Below the pieces are notes generated by a model. It was not told the origin of the DNA and did not search any database. It saw nothing but the letters and a program-made list of their open reading frames with translations. The translations under genes and the position numbers were made by a program. This document shows positions 1-10,022 of a DNA stretch of 64,000 bases, piece by piece. The DNA is from Oreohelix idahoensis (taxonomy: Eukaryota; Mollusca; Gastropoda; Stylommatophora; Oreohelicidae), in the NCBI GenBank assembly GCA_024509875.1, contig JAMPIV010012192.1:1-64000 (forward strand). Direction: 5' to 3'. Position 1 is the first letter of the stretch. Each line of letters starts with the position of its first letter.

Positions 1-1930
1 GGAAATCTATCATGTGAATCTCCTGAAGAAATATTTTGGAAAGAGAACATCAGGAAGAGACACACTTGTTGACCTTGTCCATCGCCATGGAGATGAAAAA
101 GGAACCACTTTCATCATTTGAATATCCATTACACCCCTGTGAGACAGCCGCACAGGTGAAAATCAGTACACATTTAACGAAAGAGCAAAAGAAGCAGAGT
201 ACAAACAGGTTTCAGAGATAATCATCGCATAGCGTGATAACAGACCGTCCGGGGGCATACAAACTGGTATTTGGAATTATAATATGAAACTGATAGGGAC
301 CCCCACACCTGTCTGTAATGAAACCTATTCGATTCCTTTTGCTAAGGAGAAAGCTTTGAAAGGAAGAGGATAACTATTTGTTGATAGGAAGGAATTATGG
401 TTCACACAGTGAATCTTCCGTATAGTTCCTCTGGTGTTATGTACTTTTAAGGTAAAACCTCTGGAGAACATAGACCTTCATGTATAGATTACAGGAGACT
501 GAATGCCGTATTCAACACTATCTCGGGACAGTGTGATCCGCGTTGCCGTATACAAATCAGCTGTTTGCCAGACTAAATAAAGCTAAATATTTCTCATAAG
601 TATGGATCTGAGTAAAGGATACTATTCAAGATTCCAGTAAAATCCTGAGGTTAGAGTACCATAACTAGCTATTTGAGTACATCAGAATCACAGAACACAC
701 TATGCATGTTGGTAATAGATTGACCATTTAGGATTTAAGTCACTAAATGCACCTAGTGTCCTTCTCTAGAGAATGTATGAGAGAAATTACATTGGATTCC
801 TATGACAATAATCCCTGATTATAAAAACTAGAAATTGTAATTAGGTTTCATATCCATTGGGAAATATTAGCAATAACAGCAGAAACATTTGTGAGGAACA
901 ATAATTGACTCTTGCTCGCAAACATGCTGTCTCATTGATCGACTTGATGACACGAGAGATGCAATTTAAACAGACCCGACCAAGATCCAAAATGTACAGA
1001 CTTTTGGAATGTTTTTGGCGAAGAATTAGGAATTGACTGGGTTGACAACACAGTTTTAAGACAGAGGAATTGCATGACCCCTGACCCAAAGAATTTGTAG
1101 ATGGTAACAACTACAAGAGAAAGATTCACGCTTGCGCGATGGAGTCCTAGGAAAACCAAGAAGCAGGTGTAGTACGTGAGATCATCTTTTTGTCTGCGAA
1201 TATGTGGTTCACCAGATCAGTAGTCTATCAAATCAGAAAAACTTGTTAATCTGTTTACATGGATGTGCAAAATCTTATAACGTGAAATTGACTGATCGCA
1301 ATGAAAGGAAATTCCAGATCGATAATTAAGAGTGAATTCCACAATGGGAAATGATAGAGTGCTTACCAAGATGAATTGAAAGGAATGAAGACTGTCAATT
1401 ATGACTAAGCGTTTGAGGGTTCTACATTTTGAAACTTACCTGACTTGAAAAAGTTTGCTCAAGAATTCATAGTAAAGAGGGAAGAGATGCAAGTAATATT
1501 GGGTTATGCATTGCAACGCTTGGAAATTCTAGTAAATCAGATGCAATTGGATGTCTCGGGAAATAAGCCCTGCTGACATGATGCTTGAAAGGCATGATAG
1601 ACACGTAGTTCATATCTAACTATCTTTCAGGAAACGAATACTCGAGAATTTATCGTAAATGATCTTGCTTGCAAATACTTTAATTGGCGAACTTTTCAAA
1701 TTAGAGTAGATGCAATATTCACTTCAGTGCATTGGACTGCATTGGAGGCAAATGAAACTTTGCATACAGAGCTGGATCACAAACGCTTATCGAGGCAAAC
1801 TACGCGACAAATGTGCAAACATGTATGCGCGATTCTAAGATACTCCTTGTGCGCTGATCATGTTACTGATGTCTGTGCGAATTGAGTTGTGAAGCATTTA
1901 GACTCTTGATATAGAGTGGACTATTCCGAA
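1..1930 (+). pseudogene. Decayed Ty3/gypsy pol: integrase C-terminus, RT and RNase H
   Basis: Reading across several frames, the first bases encode the end of an integrase (YHVNLLKKYF). This is followed by the leader that normally precedes gypsy RT (EYPLHPCETAAQVKI, near 120-165). RT motifs follow: PIPFAKE-like near 330, IDYRRLNAV near 486-512, FARLNKAKYFS near 556-590 and LSKGYY near 606. Near 1140-1200 is a KTKKQV-type motif from the RT/RNase H connection, and near 1440-1560 an LPDL...LGYALQ RNase H segment. Frameshifts and stops are frequent, so it cannot be expressed. The gene order is notable: integrase lies before RT, the reverse of most Ty3/gypsy elements. The copy enters from outside the window, and its right edge near 1930 is approximate. 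Confidence 0.75.
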
Positions 1931-2619
1931 CTTCTGGCAGTGATGGATTTTTATCTTGATATAAATGTTCGAACAACTATATCGTGCTTTTTTTAACTGA
2001 CCCTATGCCCCAGGCACATAGAGTGACCATTAGAATTTGAGGCGCTATGTCGCAACGTACCTCTCTGGCCCCTCATAACACTGACAATGATAATTTATGT
2101 CTTTTCCTATATAAAGTGGTTGGAGATTTCTCGCGGTGCTACGTGAGGTGCTATGCTATGTGCTGAGATCCATCGCTTAGTGTGGTAAAAAGTAAACGTA
2201 GCTCGGGTTGACACATAGATGCATTAGTAAAACAGTGAAATGAAGAAAGTCCTAATGTAAAGAACAAAGGTTTCTTCACTTGTTCTGTCCTTACATGTCG
2301 ACGGCGTAAGTGTCTAATTTGAGATCGCAGGCTTTGTTGGTTTTGCTTTTACTTACAGTCCACAGTCAAATATGTTACGTTTCATCGTTCATAGCAAATC
2401 TGCCTACTAGGAGTAGTGAAGGTAAGGAGACTTAAACACTATTAGGGTCAGCAATCTCGATGTGTGGGTGACATGGCTTCACTACTCTTTGCTAATACTC
2501 AAATACCGTGCCAAACCTGGGTATTTCATTTACAGAGGGTAGACTGAAGCGTATAATCGAACCGACTATTGCGCGCGCGACGCGGACTAACAACTTGCAT
2601 TGCGACGCTGTTAACAGTT
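1931..2619. other. Unassigned stretch between RNase H remnant and LTR
   Basis: No open frame or recognisable element is visible. A GC-rich patch (gcgcgcgcgacgcgg) lies near 2570-2585. It may be 3' noncoding sequence of the retrotransposon to its left, but I see no polypurine tract that would prove this. Confidence 0.3.
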
Positions 2620-5083
2620 TAGAACATTACTTCGAAAAGTACAGATGAACTATGCATGACTTTATGCAGAGATGAAAGTGTGTGTGTGTGTTTGATAATC
2701 TGGGTCTTCATTGTGTTTGGTAGATGACGCACTTGCGTACTCGCTATCTGTGGGTGATATGTCCGTACTCTTAAAGTCGGTCCGAAACTTTACTACAATA
2801 CTAGAATCGTCTAAGTGTAGCCTATATAAAGCCTACACCTATACTAATATTCAATACATAACAAGAAAAAAAATTAAAGAAAGAACCGAGTACGCTGTCA
2901 CAATGACTGATGGGGACTGAGAGACCTTAGTATTTGTTAGAAACCTGCAACTTGTATCTTAGTTAGCGTGAAATAATGACATTAAGTCCTATATGGTGGG
3001 TATCCCGTTTTTCAGAAAGTGTACTCTAAATTGATGATACGCAGTGATCAATGACCTAATTTATTATTATTCATTCAATTTTCTCCTACACAGGGTAATA
3101 TAAAGGCAGCTCATCGGAGCGAGAGAGGGGCCTACATAATGAGTGCAGCATGCCACTACAAATAAAAGCCGTCGCGCCGCTTCACAATTGCTGTATCTGA
3201 TTGCGTCCTTAGTGCTTTCTGACAAACGGTAACTTTTGTTAATTACGTGATGTACGTATAAAAAACTACTAACCTTAACAAGCGTTAATAAGCCACAATA
3301 CACTTGGAAAAGCTTATTAGACGACACCAAAATCAGAATTGACTCATTAGATGGCAGTTTATCGTTTGAAACCACCATTAAGTACATCAGACATGTAGAT
3401 CTAGACAAGTTAGGAATGAAAGTAATTGTGATTTTTGACGGAGCACTTAGCTATTTTTTAAATTTGTATATCTGGGTTCCTCTCACGCGAATTAGTCAGG
3501 GCTAGCAAAGAATATGGTAAACAACGTTTCGCATAAATTTAGGAAGATACACAACTTATAACCAAAACGCTTGTTAACACTAGTGGCTGCGATTGCCTGA
3601 ACTCATGGAAATAATTCTGCTCATAATTAAAGCGTTCAGTTTTTTACCTGACAGTTTTCAAATAAACTTACTAATAGAACCAGTGCGTTGAGCGCTCTCA
3701 GTGTGCAATATGTTGATTTCTAATAAAAGCCTGGGACAATCGGCAGATCGAAATTGTGGGCATATATATTCATTGCCCAGTCAACGTAACTGTGTAGATT
3801 TATTGCCTCATGAATTTGTGGTAAGCTTGAAATAATTTGGTATCCTTTTAATGAAAAATTGAATGTAAAATTGATTTTTTAATTTCTGTATATGTGTGTG
3901 GTTCAGTAGCGAACATGAGGCAAAGCCTATATAGTGCTCCAACCTGAACAGAAGGTGTTGGAGAAAAGTAAAACTGCATGGAATTGCCCAACAGTACACT
4001 GACACCTATCTTATTGACTAGAAAGAACTAATGCTGGAATTGCAGAGGCGTAGTAACCATTAGGGAGGAGTATACTGGTGTAAATTGTTTCAGATGAAGC
4101 TGGCAGTTGGCCTACCGCTCTGAACTCAGTGTTTGTTATGTATTTGTGTTTCATTATCTGGAAAGATAGATTATAAATTAGTTTTATGAATATAGGAGGT
4201 ACAACCTTCTTGTTTCAGGGACAGTGTTCCTAAAGTTATTGAGCAGCACCTGGTCTGAGCTTTGCTGAATCTAGAGGCGGACAGCCTACTCCTGGGTCCA
4301 GATAGTGACCAGTGCGGTGTCTCCAGAACACAGGGAGGCTATCGAGCAGAGGAGTCTTTTCCTGCAGCCATCACGAAAGATAAGCGTCTGTGGCCAGAGG
4401 AGCTCAACATTATGTGTCCCCTCAAAAAATTGACATTATAGTAAAACAGAGGGACAATACCTTGTTTAAATTGACAGGAACTGTGAATTTTTCCCCATAC
4501 TATTTCCAAGATAAACAAACACTTGAAGTCATGATGACAAATAACAACATAGCTTGAAAAACAAAACCAGTATTACCTCATAGTACTACTACATAACTGA
4601 CACACATAGGATAATATTAATAAAAATATGGTCACTACAAGGTTTATATTTATAAATTCTGTACATATAAATTGTGATTACATTTGATTGTGATTCCTGG
4701 TTCACTTTGTAGTTGAATCAGGATATATATTAGTGAAAGTAATTAATACATATATATTTGAAACTTTACCAGTGACTCATTTAAGATAGTCTTATAGAGT
4801 GTTAAATGTGTGTGGGTGTCACAGTGTTGTCAAGTGTGGTGGAATAAATTAAATTGTTTATCTGTCTGTTGTTGTTGTGACTTACACTTCATCATACACA
4901 TACCCTAGACATTCAACGTAGTCATCACAATATTCCAGAATAATTCTGACTGAGGTATAAATGTGGTAGCAAGTAAGGTTATCTGTAAAACACTACACCT
5001 ATTAGATACAGATACCTTCACAGCTGATCTCAGTCAATACACTAAGTCCCCTATAAGTATTTATATCATCCCACTTTACCACA
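2620..5083 (+). repeat. Old LTR of element A
   Basis: From roughly 2620 the sequence aligns, with many differences, to the LTRs of element B. Shared blocks include AAAGCCTACA near 2829, the stretch near 3505-3540 (AAAGAATATG), AAAAGCCTGGGA near 3725 and GGAGGTACAACCTTCTT near 4196. The long 3' part, with ACATTCAACGTAGTCATCAC near 4909, also matches. It ends TTACCACA, and a primer-binding-like site begins 6 bases later. The left edge was estimated from the offset in element B and is uncertain by tens of bases. The (TA)n tract present in B's LTRs is absent here. Confidence 0.7.
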
Positions 5084-5088
5084 TATAT

Positions 5089-5112
5089 TGGGGTCTCGCT
5101 CCCGGGATTTTG
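5089..5112 (+). other. Primer-binding-like site of element A
   Basis: TGGGGTCTCGCTCCCGGGAT follows the LTR end by 5 bases. Its reverse complement ends in CCCCA and contains a CCCGG run, as expected for the 3' end of a tRNA (T-stem plus acceptor). It resembles the tRNA-Pro type of site, but the exact primer tRNA cannot be named. Confidence 0.5.
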
Positions 5113-5288
5113 AATCTTTCCCTATTATAAATATTGGGGGTAATTCACTATTGGGAATAATAAGAATTAAAAGGTATCCTTGGGTGGAAATAAATAACGT
5201 TGAGCTCTCAGTGCCTGTGGTGTCCTTGGATAAGTAATTACAAATTGTATTGTTTAGTTAGACATTACATACATTTACCTGTTAGAAA

Positions 5289-6125
5289 ATGGCGGACCTG
5301 GCCAAATTTCGATCTGCTGCTGTACAGACTGCGAAAGAGTTAGGAATGGACGGGCAAATTATGATTGCTTATGTCACTGCTGAATGTGACAAATATAATG
5401 AACGGGAAGAAAGAAGATTAGAAAAAGAGGCCGAAAGAAAGTTAGAGGCTGAGACTAAGAGGTTACAGGCTGAGGCTGAGACTAAGAGGCTGCAGATTGA
5501 GGCTGAGGCTAAGAAATTGGAAGCAGAAGAAAGAAGATTGACTGCAGAAAGAGAAGAGAAGAAATTAGCTGCAGAAAGGGAAGACAAGCGATTAGCTGCA
5601 GAGAGGGGATTACAAGAAGAGATTACAAAGGGAACATGAGTTACGACTAAGGGAGTTTGAGTTTCAAGTTGATGTATAGGAAGACTGGAGCTAGATCCAA
5701 AGGTCAGGGACAGCTGGTACTTCCTAAAAAAGATGTCTTACCCCAGGATAAGCCGAAAATCCCTCAATCGGACTTATGTGAACTGGAGGAAGAGGATGTA
5801 GAGAGGAAATCTCTCATCAAGAATTCTAAGTGGGGAGAAAAATTGGTAGCGGTCGTTGTGTGAATGATAATTCTGGGAAGAAAAATCATCACTATAGCGC
5901 TTCGAGTGGAAGAGACCATACCGGTGCATGGACAAATAGGTCCACAAAATTAAAGGTCCATATGTAGCGCTGTTAAGAACGTGGACTGATGAAAAGGCAG
6001 AGGAAAATATTACATCCTCATACCAATATGTGAATGAGCTGACCACTCGTTTAAAATCTGGCTGGAAACAAGCCAGGAAGAAACATGCTGCCTATTATAA
6101 CAGGAAGGCTAAAGACAGAGTCTGG
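5289..6125 (+). pseudogene. Deleted gag-pol of element A
   Basis: The open frame at 5289-5636 starts MADLAKFRSA and runs into a charged coiled coil rich in Glu, Lys and Ala. This is the same Gag N-terminus as in element B (30847). Just after the coiled coil, near 5670, the sequence jumps to a pre-integrase segment (RKTGARSKGQGQLVLP), losing capsid, nucleocapsid and protease. Another jump leads to an integrase C-terminal segment near 5930-6120 (GPYVALLRTWTDEKA ... KHAAYYNRKAKD). At least two internal deletions and frame changes make it non-functional. The order Gag then integrase, with no RT between, agrees with the other copies in the window. Confidence 0.75.
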
Positions 6126-6930
6126 TCCTTAAAAGGGACTGTCCGTTTGTTTACAAATTCCTGTCTAGCGGTAGTCTCACACTAGTCGTGTCAGTCAGGT
6201 CAACCATTGTTGCAAGACCGTGTGCGTCCATGCGTGACTGCACAGGAGGAATGTTATTTCATTCACTCGTTCATTATACATCTTGTTTCCTTCACTCGTT
6301 CACAACATAATCATGTGCCCAATGTCTTTAGAATGTAGTACTTTCAGATATCAGTTAGTACTTACATCAATTTAATACATCAATGATAACATTAATAGCA
6401 CATAATTGCAAACTATAGTGCGTTTCAAAAAGATCGGTCGACGATTGACTTCAAATATCTCCATATTCTTTGCACTGATAAACATGATTTTTTGCATGTG
6501 GTCTTATATTTTCAATGTCCCAAAGTTTTTATAAAATTCAATGTGCAGTTAGTGTTCTTTTCTTGCAACGGCTAATTCCTTTGATCTTTTTTAACGAAGT
6601 AATTATTTTGTCCTGGAAGAAAATAATTTACCGTAAATGACGGAAGTTGCATATTTTCGGCATAGGCGTCTATACAATTTGAATGGTAGAGGGTTTTGTT
6701 AACTGATTACTACGTGAGGTCCTTTTTTATTTCTTCGAAATATTTTAGAGAATAATAACGCCTATTCGTTGTAAATGTTACTTTTTATACTAAAACGTGA
6801 ATGGATGCATGAAGAGGTGAAAGTACTGTGTATGTTAAAAATATTAGTGAAATCGTGGAGATAAAAAGGAAATGAATTGGTTTACATATACACATAGATG
6901 GAGGAGAAAACATATAAGGTATTTACACAC

Positions 6931-8208
6931 TTATTCTGAGTCAGACAAGTCTAACATATTGATGACTATTCTCGGCTGAACGAACGACAGTCCATCTTTT
7001 TTCCAATAGCCATTTTCCTCTTTTAAGACATGGTCTTCACATTTACACCAATAATCTTTGTCTATCTGCGAGAGGGCGGCATATGTTAGTTCTTTCATAT
7101 TGCATAGTTTGAAAGTTTTATTTTCAGCTGCCACCTGTCCTTTAACTTTTGCCCAAACGAGTTCAATTGGGTTTAAATGTGAAAGATAAGGTGGCAGTCT
7201 CAAACACATATGACCGTGCTGTTGAATCAACTTGTCTATATGGAATATCTTGGTCTTTTGTGATTTCTTAACAAGGGACAGTAATTCAGGTTTCAGAAAC
7301 CCCTCGTTAAATGGAATGTCTTCTTTTCTGAGCCAAATCTTTATAGCATCTTTTGTACTAGAAGATGTCGGGATTTTGTCTTCTTCTGCCACAGCGTTGC
7401 GGTATGATGCGTTGTCCATTATCAGACAGAATGGTCTGTCTAGGGACGGAAGAAGAGTATTTTCAATCCCCTCTCTAAATATGTTACCGTTCAGCTCGGT
7501 ATGATAGTCCCGGTTGTCCGTATAATTGGAAGTGAAAATAAGTTCAGCATTTTTCACTAGCCCATTATGTCTGCTGCCTGCATGTGCCATTATCAGACGT
7601 TGTCCTTTTCCACTGGGTACACATCTTTTAATCGTTCCATCTGATAACTGCCATTCCTTTTCACTTGTGTGGTGTGCATTGATCAAAGTTTCATCCACAT
7701 ACACAATATCATAATCTTGATTACGCATTTCCCGTATTTCACGTAAATATTTACTTCTCATAGATAGTAAGTGCGGCTTCTCGCAGATGACGTTTCTTCC
7801 ACTAGCGTACTTCCTAAACGTAAAGCCAATGCTTCTAACAGTTCTCCATAATGTTGATTTCGACACATCAATGTCATTGTGTGTTCTCAGCCGAATTTTC
7901 AGTTTTCTTAGTGTCACTGTTTCTTTGGAAGTGAACATTCTACAAGTCTCTCTTCTAATCACATCCCTGTCAAAACTATCTACTACTTCCTTTATTCCTT
8001 GCGTCCTGGTATTGATTGAACTGAAAGTTCCATTAGCTTTGAGTAATTGATGAAATGAGCGTTTACTTAAACCCAAAGCGTGAATAGTTCTCTTTTCAGG
8101 ATTTGAGAGACTCCGATGCAATTTACCACGCTTAGCTTCTCTGCAGAAACATTTATCCATCTTCACTGCCATTGTATGCAGTGTAAGGAACTTGACTTTC
8201 ATACCCAT
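6931..8208 (-). CDS. IS630/Tc1-mariner type DDE transposase, 425 aa
   Basis: Uninterrupted frame starting at an ATG; a second in-frame ATG lies two codons on. Residues about 40-140 look like the helix-turn-helix DNA-binding part. The catalytic core follows: VDET (first Asp near 172), LIMDNASY (second Asp near 265) and LPPYLSHLNPIELVWAKVK (Glu near 349). The second Asp and the Glu are separated by about 83 residues, far wider than the 34-39 typical of Tc1 and mariner and close to the wide-spacing families reported for this superfamily. The enzyme would cut and rejoin element ends at TA targets in the nucleus. It is the only complete DNA-transposase frame here, so the copy is either young or under constraint. 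No intron is evident. Confidence 0.85.
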   Translation of the reverse strand: MGMKVKFLTLHTMAVKMDKCFCREAKRGKLHRSLSNPEKRTIHALGLSKRSFHQLLKANGTFSSINTRTQGIKEVVDSFDRDVIRRETCRMFTSKETVTLRKLKIRLRTHNDIDVSKSTLWRTVRSIGFTFRKYASGRNVICEKPHLLSMRSKYLREIREMRNQDYDIVYVDETLINAHHTSEKEWQLSDGTIKRCVPSGKGQRLIMAHAGSRHNGLVKNAELIFTSNYTDNRDYHTELNGNIFREGIENTLLPSLDRPFCLIMDNASYRNAVAEEDKIPTSSSTKDAIKIWLRKEDIPFNEGFLKPELLSLVKKSQKTKIFHIDKLIQQHGHMCLRLPPYLSHLNPIELVWAKVKGQVAAENKTFKLCNMKELTYAALSQIDKDYWCKCEDHVLKEENGYWKKDGLSFVQPRIVINMLDLSDSE

Positions 8209-8468
8209 TGTATTACAGACCTAGAATACTGCAAGATACGCCTATGCACTGAAATACACAATCAGTAGAACGGTAACTGAACGCACCGGAAGGATCAATG
8301 TAATGTTCAAAACAGTGCGATAGTGAGCTGAAACACGTGTAAAATCACCTAAACTTGCCTTCAAGATGTTAAATCGAAATAGCGCACAAATATGAAGGGG
8401 TAAGCCCTCTCAATACACGGATGGACTAGGAGGTGGTCGATTTTGTATACTTTAAATAAAGAAAATTT

Positions 8469-8757
8469 TTTCTTCTTCTTCTTCTTCGTCCTGAAAAGGA
8501 CGGTGGTTGCGTTGTGTCTGTTTATGCCTAAGCTGTGATATCTGCACCTTTCGGTCGACACATCCGACTTCTGCACGGCATTTTTTAGGACTGGGTTTGC
8601 CTTCCCATTTCGATCCACACTCGCTCAGTCAGACTGCACAGCTGCAGACTGTTTCCAGGACCACCACGTGGAGGTGGAGTGCGGTCTTGACCAGCTCTGG
8701 TTCGCTGGTCCTGACGCAGTCAGTCAAGCTATGAGTCGCTGACTTCGGTCTCTATTC
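8469..8757 (-). mobile_element. Short retroposon (SINE or LINE 3' end) nested in the DNA transposon
   Basis: A 289-bp insertion is flanked by the perfect 13-bp duplication ataaagaaaattt (8456-8468 and 8758-8770). The left side is a (TTC)n run, so on the minus strand the element ends in a (GAA)n tail, as expected for target-primed retroposition. Minus-strand frames give SLGINRHNATTVLFRTKKKK, which looks like the end of a LINE-type ORF. I cannot assign a family. Confidence 0.75.
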
Positions 8758-8916
8758 ATAAAGAAAATTTAAAACCATAAGTTTGTTAACGAGGAAAAAA
8801 ATGTCCCGCTCGGGACATAGCGATCATTAGGTCATATGCAAAGTTGCAACAATTACTATCAAGTGGTTGCAGAGATATTGAATATTAAACAGCGGCAAAC
8901 ATTGTGAAACGCACTC

Positions 8917-9094
8917 TAGCTATCAATCTAATGTAAAGAAATTGAAACACAATATTAAGTATTTAACACTTTACATTAATTAACTAATCCCTTGATAATA
9001 GATTTAGCTAACTAAGCGAATACTAAGAGTTTGCTTACCGCTCAGGACTATTATCCACAGCTTAGAATTTGAATAGCTGTATACTCAAGTTTGT
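8917..9094. other. Short unassigned spacer
   Basis: AT-rich sequence with no recognisable feature. It ends with the first copy of the duplication flanking the next LINE. Confidence 0.3.
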
Positions 9095-9996
9095 AAGCCC
9101 ACTGGGCTTACCATCAACACGGGGAAAACAGAAATCATGTACCAACCAGCTCCTGGTACAATTTATACTGAGCCAGTCATCAAGGTAAATGGTGAGAAAC
9201 TGAATGTTGTGAACAGGTTCACATACCTTGGTAGTACACTATCCCAGAACATCGTCATTGATGATGAGGTGAACACCAGGATCTCCAAAGCCAGCAGCAC
9301 ATTTGGCATCGAAGTGGCATTAGTCTACAGACAAAGCTGAAGGTATACAGAGCTGCGGTGCTTCCAGTGCTGCTTTATGCATGTGAAACATGGACTGTAT
9401 ACAGGCGCCACGTAAAAAAGCTCAACCACTTCCATACAGTCTGTCTCAGGAAGATAATGAACATCAAATGGCAAGACAAGATCCCGGATACCGCCGTTCT
9501 TGACAGAGCTGGTATCCCTAGCATCGATACTATTCTGATGCAGTCACAGATTCGCTGGGCAGGTCATGTAGTCCGCATGCCAGACCATCGACTGCCAAAG
9601 ATACTCTTTTATGGTGAGATGCAGAAGGGTATACGCTCCCATAATGGCCAGAAAAAGCGCTTCAAAGACACGCTTAAGGCTTCATTAAAAACCTTTGACA
9701 TAAACCCAGACACATGGGAAGCTGCTGCGCAAGACCGAACTGCTTGGCGCACATCTCTTCGTAAAGGTGCAGTGGCATGCGAATCTTCCAGAAGAGCAGC
9801 GGAACAGCGGAGACAAGCTAGAAAAGATCGTGAAATAAAACCTTCACATGAAGCAAACATTCCCTACCCACACTGTTCGAGATCCTTCCAGGCCCGCATT
9901 GGGCTCATCAGTCACCTTCGTACTCATAGACTATCCTAACATCCTAATAATTGGATGAACAGAGTGGTCTTCATCACCTGTGATGGACGAACAACA
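9095..9996 (+). pseudogene. 5'-truncated LINE, C-terminal part of RT ORF
   Basis: The insertion is flanked by the 12-bp duplication actcaagtttgt (9083-9094 and 9997-10008). It encodes the end of a LINE ORF: VNRFTYLGSTLSQN near 9211-9250, a frameshift near 9335, then LPVLLYACETWTVYRRH, QIRWAGHVVRMPDHRLPK and a tail ending CSRSFQARIGLISHLRTH. That tail is a C2H2-like finger whose first Cys has become Tyr. The catalytic RT core and the endonuclease are missing. Because of the truncation and frameshift it is dead. The type resembles the invertebrate LINEs carrying endonuclease, RT and a terminal zinc finger. Confidence 0.85.
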
Positions 9997-10022
9997 ACTC
10001 AAGTTTGTGTAGCTTGAAGGCT

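Larger units (their letters stand above)
6416..8916 (-). mobile_element. IS630/Tc1-mariner superfamily DNA transposon
   Basis: Short inverted termini share AGTGCGTTTCA: left from 6417, right as the complement ending at 8915. Each end is flanked by TA (6414-6415 and 8917-8918), the target duplicated by this superfamily. The element is about 2.5 kb and carries one long minus-strand transposase frame. A later retroposon sits between 8469 and 8757. The terminal repeats are short and diverge after the first dozen bases; subterminal binding sites were not resolved. Confidence 0.75.
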
